This document shows positions 61,077-64,000 of a DNA stretch of 64,000 nucleotides, piece by piece. The stretch's first letter is position 1; each line of letters begins with the position of its first letter. The DNA lies in the NCBI RefSeq assembly GCF_003258295.1, contig NZ_QKYN01000008.1:1-64000 (forward strand), in the 5' to 3' direction. Position numbers and translations under genes: made by a program. The DNA is from Streptacidiphilus pinicola. GTDB lineage: Bacteria; Actinomycetota; Actinomycetes; Streptomycetales; Streptomycetaceae. A model generated the notes under the pieces. That model did no database searches. It was not told the origin of the DNA and saw nothing but the letters and a program-made list of their open reading frames with translations.

Positions 61077-62849
61077 ATGGCCACCTTGGTGTCGGTGAAC
61101 GTCGGCCTGCCCCAAGACGTGGCATGGCAGGGCAGGACCGTGCATACCGGTGTCTGGAAGCATCCCGTGGCCGGCCCTCGTCTGGTGCGCAGACTCAATA
61201 TCGAGGGGGATGGACAGGGCGACCTGGCCGGACACGGAGGCGAGCAGCGGGCCGTGATGGTGTACCAGCTGGATTCCTACCGCTACTGGCAGGAGCAGCT
61301 GGGACGCGACGACTTCGTGATGGGTCAGTTCGGCGAGAACTTCACCGTGGACGGGCTCCCCGACGACGAGGTGTGCATCGGGGACCGGTACCGCATCGGT
61401 GGCGCGGTGTTCGAGGTCACGCAGCCGAGGGTCACCTGCTACCGCGTCGGGCTCCGGATGCAGGAGCCGCGCATGGCCGCACTGTTGGTGTCCCACGGCA
61501 GGCCCGGCTTCTATTTCCGAGTCCTGACCGAGGGCACCGTGCAGGCCGGGGACGAGATCGTCCGGCTCGGGACAGGGCCCGAGACGATGACCGTCGCGGA
61601 GATCGACGCCCTGCTCTACCTGCCCGGTCATCCCAAGGACCAGGTGGAGCGGGCGCTACGGATCGAGGCGCTCAGCCCCGGATGGAAAGGCTCGTTCGAG
61701 GCCCTGCTGGAGAGCGCTCAAAGCGCTGCAGGCGGCGGGAACGTAGGGCTCACGGCGGCCGCGGCCAGTCCAGCGCCGGCGTGGACCGGGTTCCAGCGAT
61801 TGCGCGTCTCCCGGGTCCAGGCCGAGAGCGACACCGTGTCCTCGTACACGCTGCAGACGTTGGACGGTGCAGCGCTGCCCGCCGCGTTGGCCGGGCAGTT
61901 CATCACGCTGCGTCTTCCCCGGGAGGACGCGGACGGGCCCCTGATCCGGACCTATTCCCTCTCCGGCGCGCCCGGCTCCGCCGACTACCGCATCAGCGTG
62001 AAGCGGGAACCCCGGGGCGCGGCAAGTGGCTGGCTGCACCACCACGCGATCGCGGGTCTCGAACTGGAGGTCGCGGCGCCCCGAGGCGTGTTCACCTTGG
62101 CCGAGGGCCCCGGACCGGTGGTCCTGGTATCTGCCGGGGTGGGTATCACACCGGTCCTGGCGATGCTCCACCGACTTGCGGCGCTGCAGACGCAACGCCG
62201 CGTGTGGTGGCTGCACGGGGCGCGCAACAGCGACGACGTGCTGTTCGCCGGAGAGGTGCGGGATCTGCTGGGGACGCTCTCCGACGCCCGGGTCCGTGTC
62301 TGCTTCAGCCGGCCACTGCCCACCGACCGCATCGGCGAGGACTACACCGATGCGGGACGGCTGTCCGCGGACCTGATCAGGACGCTCGACCTACCCTCGG
62401 ACGCCACCGCGTACGTGTGTGGGCCGGCGGCCTTCATGGACGACATGGTGCAGGTCCTGACGGACAGCGGCCTGGACGCGGCGCGTGTGCGCACGGAGGC
62501 CTTCGGTGCGGCCGCCGGCATGACTCCCGGTGTCGTGGCCGGTGGCTCGGAGCGCGCGCCGCACCTGCCCGACCGTCAGGGTGACGGTCCTGTGCGGGCA
62601 ACGGTGTCGTTCAGCCGCAGCGGGCTGACCGTGCCGTGGAGGGCCGACGGGCCGACGTTGCTGGAGTTGGCCGAGGCCTGTGACGTTCCGGTGCGGTGGT
62701 CGTGCCGGACCGGGGTCTGCCACAACTGCGAGACGGCGACCCTGTCCGGCACGGTGGTCTACAGCCCGGAACCGGTGGAGGAACCGGCACCGGGCAACGT
62801 GCTGCTGTGCTGCTCGCGGCCGCGGACTGATGTGGTGCTGGACCTGTGA
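61077..62849 (+). CDS. MOSC domain fused to an FNR-type reductase and 2Fe-2S ferredoxin domain
   Basis: The 590-residue protein has three parts. Residues about 1-225 are a YiiM-type MOSC domain (NIEGDGQGDLAGHGGEQRAVMVY, FGENFTVDGL, TQPRVTCYRVGLRM). Residues 240-480 are a ferredoxin-reductase domain, with RTYSLSGAP for flavin, a VSAGVGITPVLAML NAD site and a CGPAAFMDDM end. Residues 510-590 are a plant-type [2Fe-2S] domain with SCRTGVCHNCETATL and a final LLCCSRP Cys. The MOSC part suggests handling of molybdenum cofactor, N-hydroxylated bases or sulfur. The fused electron chain would deliver NADH electrons to it. The partner is unknown. Confidence 0.88.
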   Translation: MATLVSVNVGLPQDVAWQGRTVHTGVWKHPVAGPRLVRRLNIEGDGQGDLAGHGGEQRAVMVYQLDSYRYWQEQLGRDDFVMGQFGENFTVDGLPDDEVCIGDRYRIGGAVFEVTQPRVTCYRVGLRMQEPRMAALLVSHGRPGFYFRVLTEGTVQAGDEIVRLGTGPETMTVAEIDALLYLPGHPKDQVERALRIEALSPGWKGSFEALLESAQSAAGGGNVGLTAAAASPAPAWTGFQRLRVSRVQAESDTVSSYTLQTLDGAALPAALAGQFITLRLPREDADGPLIRTYSLSGAPGSADYRISVKREPRGAASGWLHHHAIAGLELEVAAPRGVFTLAEGPGPVVLVSAGVGITPVLAMLHRLAALQTQRRVWWLHGARNSDDVLFAGEVRDLLGTLSDARVRVCFSRPLPTDRIGEDYTDAGRLSADLIRTLDLPSDATAYVCGPAAFMDDMVQVLTDSGLDAARVRTEAFGAAAGMTPGVVAGGSERAPHLPDRQGDGPVRATVSFSRSGLTVPWRADGPTLLELAEACDVPVRWSCRTGVCHNCETATLSGTVVYSPEPVEEPAPGNVLLCCSRPRTDVVLDL

Positions 62850-62916
62850 GGCGTCACAGCCGGTGCGGAAGATCCACGGCGCGACCGGCGGCGCGGGGGA
62901 TTTCAAGTTAAGAACC

Positions 62917-62945
62917 TTGACCAGACCTCGAACTCATCCTATCTT
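62917..62945 (+). promoter_or_regulatory. Promoter of the alginate-lyase-like gene
   Basis: TTGACC (62917-62922) and TATCTT (62940-62945) are 17 nt apart in a locally AT-rich stretch (for example TTTCAAGTTAAGAACC), about 90 nt before the ATG. The gene has an AGGGGAGG ribosome site. Confidence 0.6.
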
Positions 62946-63036
62946 CATGCCAGTTTCCTTGCGCCATCGGAGGGCAAAGCGGATCAAATCCAACTCGGGC
63001 ATCCGATGAAACGGATGCCAAGGGGAGGCAGGCATC

Positions 63037-64000
63037 ATGATCAGGCAAGTGTGCTCAAGGCCCAGGCTCTCGCTGGTACTCGCGGGTGGGACGGCCGCCC
63101 TGCTTGCCTCGGCGGGCACCGTGGCTGCGGCGCCGGGGCCGGGGCCGGGGTCGGCGTCGGCAAGGCCGTTAGCCGCGGCCGCGGCTGACCCGGTGTCACT
63201 CTCCGGCTGGAACCTGGCGGTTCCCGTCGACTCGTCGGGAGGGACGTCGGGCGACGCGATGACGATCTCGCCGGCCACCCTCTATCCGCCGTACCTGACG
63301 CAGGACAGCGGTGGCGCGCTGCACTTATGGGCGCCCGCGAACGGAGCCCGGCTCGGCATCTCGCTGCACGCCCGGACCGAACTGCGGGGCCCCGGCACCT
63401 TCGTCCTCGGCCAGGGCTCCGCGGGCCTCGAGGAGACGGCGGCCGTCACGCAACTGCCGGACAACAGCCACGACATCATCATCGGGCAGATGTTCCCCAC
63501 GGGAACGACACCCTTCGCGATGCTCCACTACCAGTCGGGCAAGGTCTACGGATACATCCACGGCCAGTCCCAGGAGTACGTCCTGATGAGTGGCATCCCG
63601 CTGGGAGCCACCTTCCAGGACAGCATCGAGGCCAACGGCGACACGGTGACCTTCTCGGTCACCTACAACGGCCAGACCTCCAGCCTCGACGCCACGAACA
63701 TCGACTCCTTCATCGGCGACACCATGCACTTCCAGGCGGGCGACTACCAGCAGGACCTCTCGGACAACCCCTCCACGGACGGCGGCGCGGTCACCTTCTC
63801 CGCGCTGGACCAGTATGGCGTCCCCGGCGGCTCCTCGGGACCGGGCGGTGGCGGCGGTGGCGGCGGCACCGGCTTCCCGACCGGCTACCACCAACTCGTG
63901 GTGCAGAACAGCGGCCTGTGCGCGGACGTGAACAACAACAGCACCGCGGACAACGCCGTGATCGACCAGTGGACGTGCAAGACCTCCGGCACGGCGAACC
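63037..64000 (+). CDS. Secreted PL7-type alginate-lyase-like protein with ricin lectin (runs off the right end)
   Basis: The ATG at 63037 follows AGGGGAGGC and opens a signal peptide. Residues about 55-265 show an alginate_lyase2 pattern: HARTELRG (Arg113-Arg117) and FQAGDYQQ (Tyr237). The normally conserved QI/VH motif, whose His is catalytic, is instead Q151-M-F. A Gly-rich linker (about 268-283) leads to a ricin-type beta-trefoil that continues past base 64000. Codons 45 and 97 (63169 and 63325) are TTA, rare in this genome type and often bldA-dependent. Either the lyase chemistry has changed or the substrate is not alginate. Confidence 0.82.
   Translation, partial: MIRQVCSRPRLSLVLAGGTAALLASAGTVAAAPGPGPGSASARPLAAAAADPVSLSGWNLAVPVDSSGGTSGDAMTISPATLYPPYLTQDSGGALHLWAPANGARLGISLHARTELRGPGTFVLGQGSAGLEETAAVTQLPDNSHDIIIGQMFPTGTTPFAMLHYQSGKVYGYIHGQSQEYVLMSGIPLGATFQDSIEANGDTVTFSVTYNGQTSSLDATNIDSFIGDTMHFQAGDYQQDLSDNPSTDGGAVTFSALDQYGVPGGSSGPGGGGGGGGTGFPTGYHQLVVQNSGLCADVNNNSTADNAVIDQWTCKTSGTAN

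Overview
The window is very GC-rich actinomycete chromosome, most like Streptomycetaceae. A complete conservon-type operon (cvnABCD), many GTG and TTG starts, rare TTA codons, a MmyB-type XRE regulator, ricin-lectin secreted enzymes and a Cys-rich leader peptide all point that way. No rRNA, tRNA, CRISPR array, insertion sequence or phage gene was seen. The left end cuts an acidic low-complexity gene. The right end cuts a secreted alginate-lyase-like gene.

Layout. 1-3.3 kb holds the acidic repeat protein, a permease remnant, an atypical zinc-ribbon SDR, a lipoprotein and a rhodanese remnant. 3.3-6.6 kb holds a type III polyketide synthase, MarR regulator and methyltransferase operon, divergent from a ribA-type GTP cyclohydrolase II. 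6.8-10.2 kb encodes two unknown exported proteins. 10.3-15.2 kb has a methyltransferase, a dienelactone-hydrolase-like protein and a GH65 phosphorylase with its beta-phosphoglucomutase. 15.3-16.5 kb is a decayed MocR/EamA pair. 16.4-26.6 kb is a cobalamin neighbourhood: a nickel/cobalt permease under a B12 riboswitch, an ArsR sensor, mutA-mutB-meaB, and btuFCD under a second B12 riboswitch. 26.9-30.8 kb holds a FUSC membrane protein and an acyl-CoA ligase. 31-34.2 kb holds a GNAT acetyltransferase with an infA paralogue, a small protein and a penicillin-binding protein. 34.4-36.5 kb is a secreted lectin/beta-helix protein. 36.7-40.7 kb is the conservon with a StyA-like flavoprotein. 41-42.6 kb is a secreted phosphodiesterase. 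42.7-47.5 kb is a Baeyer-Villiger monooxygenase, SDR and alpha/beta hydrolase operon divergent from a PucR regulator. 47.6-52.2 kb holds a beta-CASP MBL protein, a CBS-BON protein, a short Rho, an MFS remnant and two small proteins. 52.3-55.2 kb holds a GH79-like lipoprotein and an arylsulfotransferase behind a cysteine leader peptide. 55.4-64 kb is mainly redox enzymes (DODA dioxygenase, epimerase, alcohol dehydrogenase, old yellow enzyme, MOSC-reductase fusion), then the lyase.

The most interesting signal is a 14-bp palindrome, consensus GTTCAAATTTGAAC. It occurs in front of the marR gene (inside the 3' end of the PKS gene), twice in the PKS/ribA divergent promoter, and once about 50 kb away on the start region of the DODA dioxygenase gene. 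It reads as the operator of a small MarR regulon joining phenolic polyketide synthesis, flavin precursor supply and aromatic ring cleavage. Other signals of note are two B12 riboswitches framing B12-dependent metabolism, a leaderless Cys-rich leader peptide before a sulfur enzyme, a rho paralogue with a long C-rich leader, a strongly translated unknown leader ORF before GNAT-infA, and at least six gene remnants.
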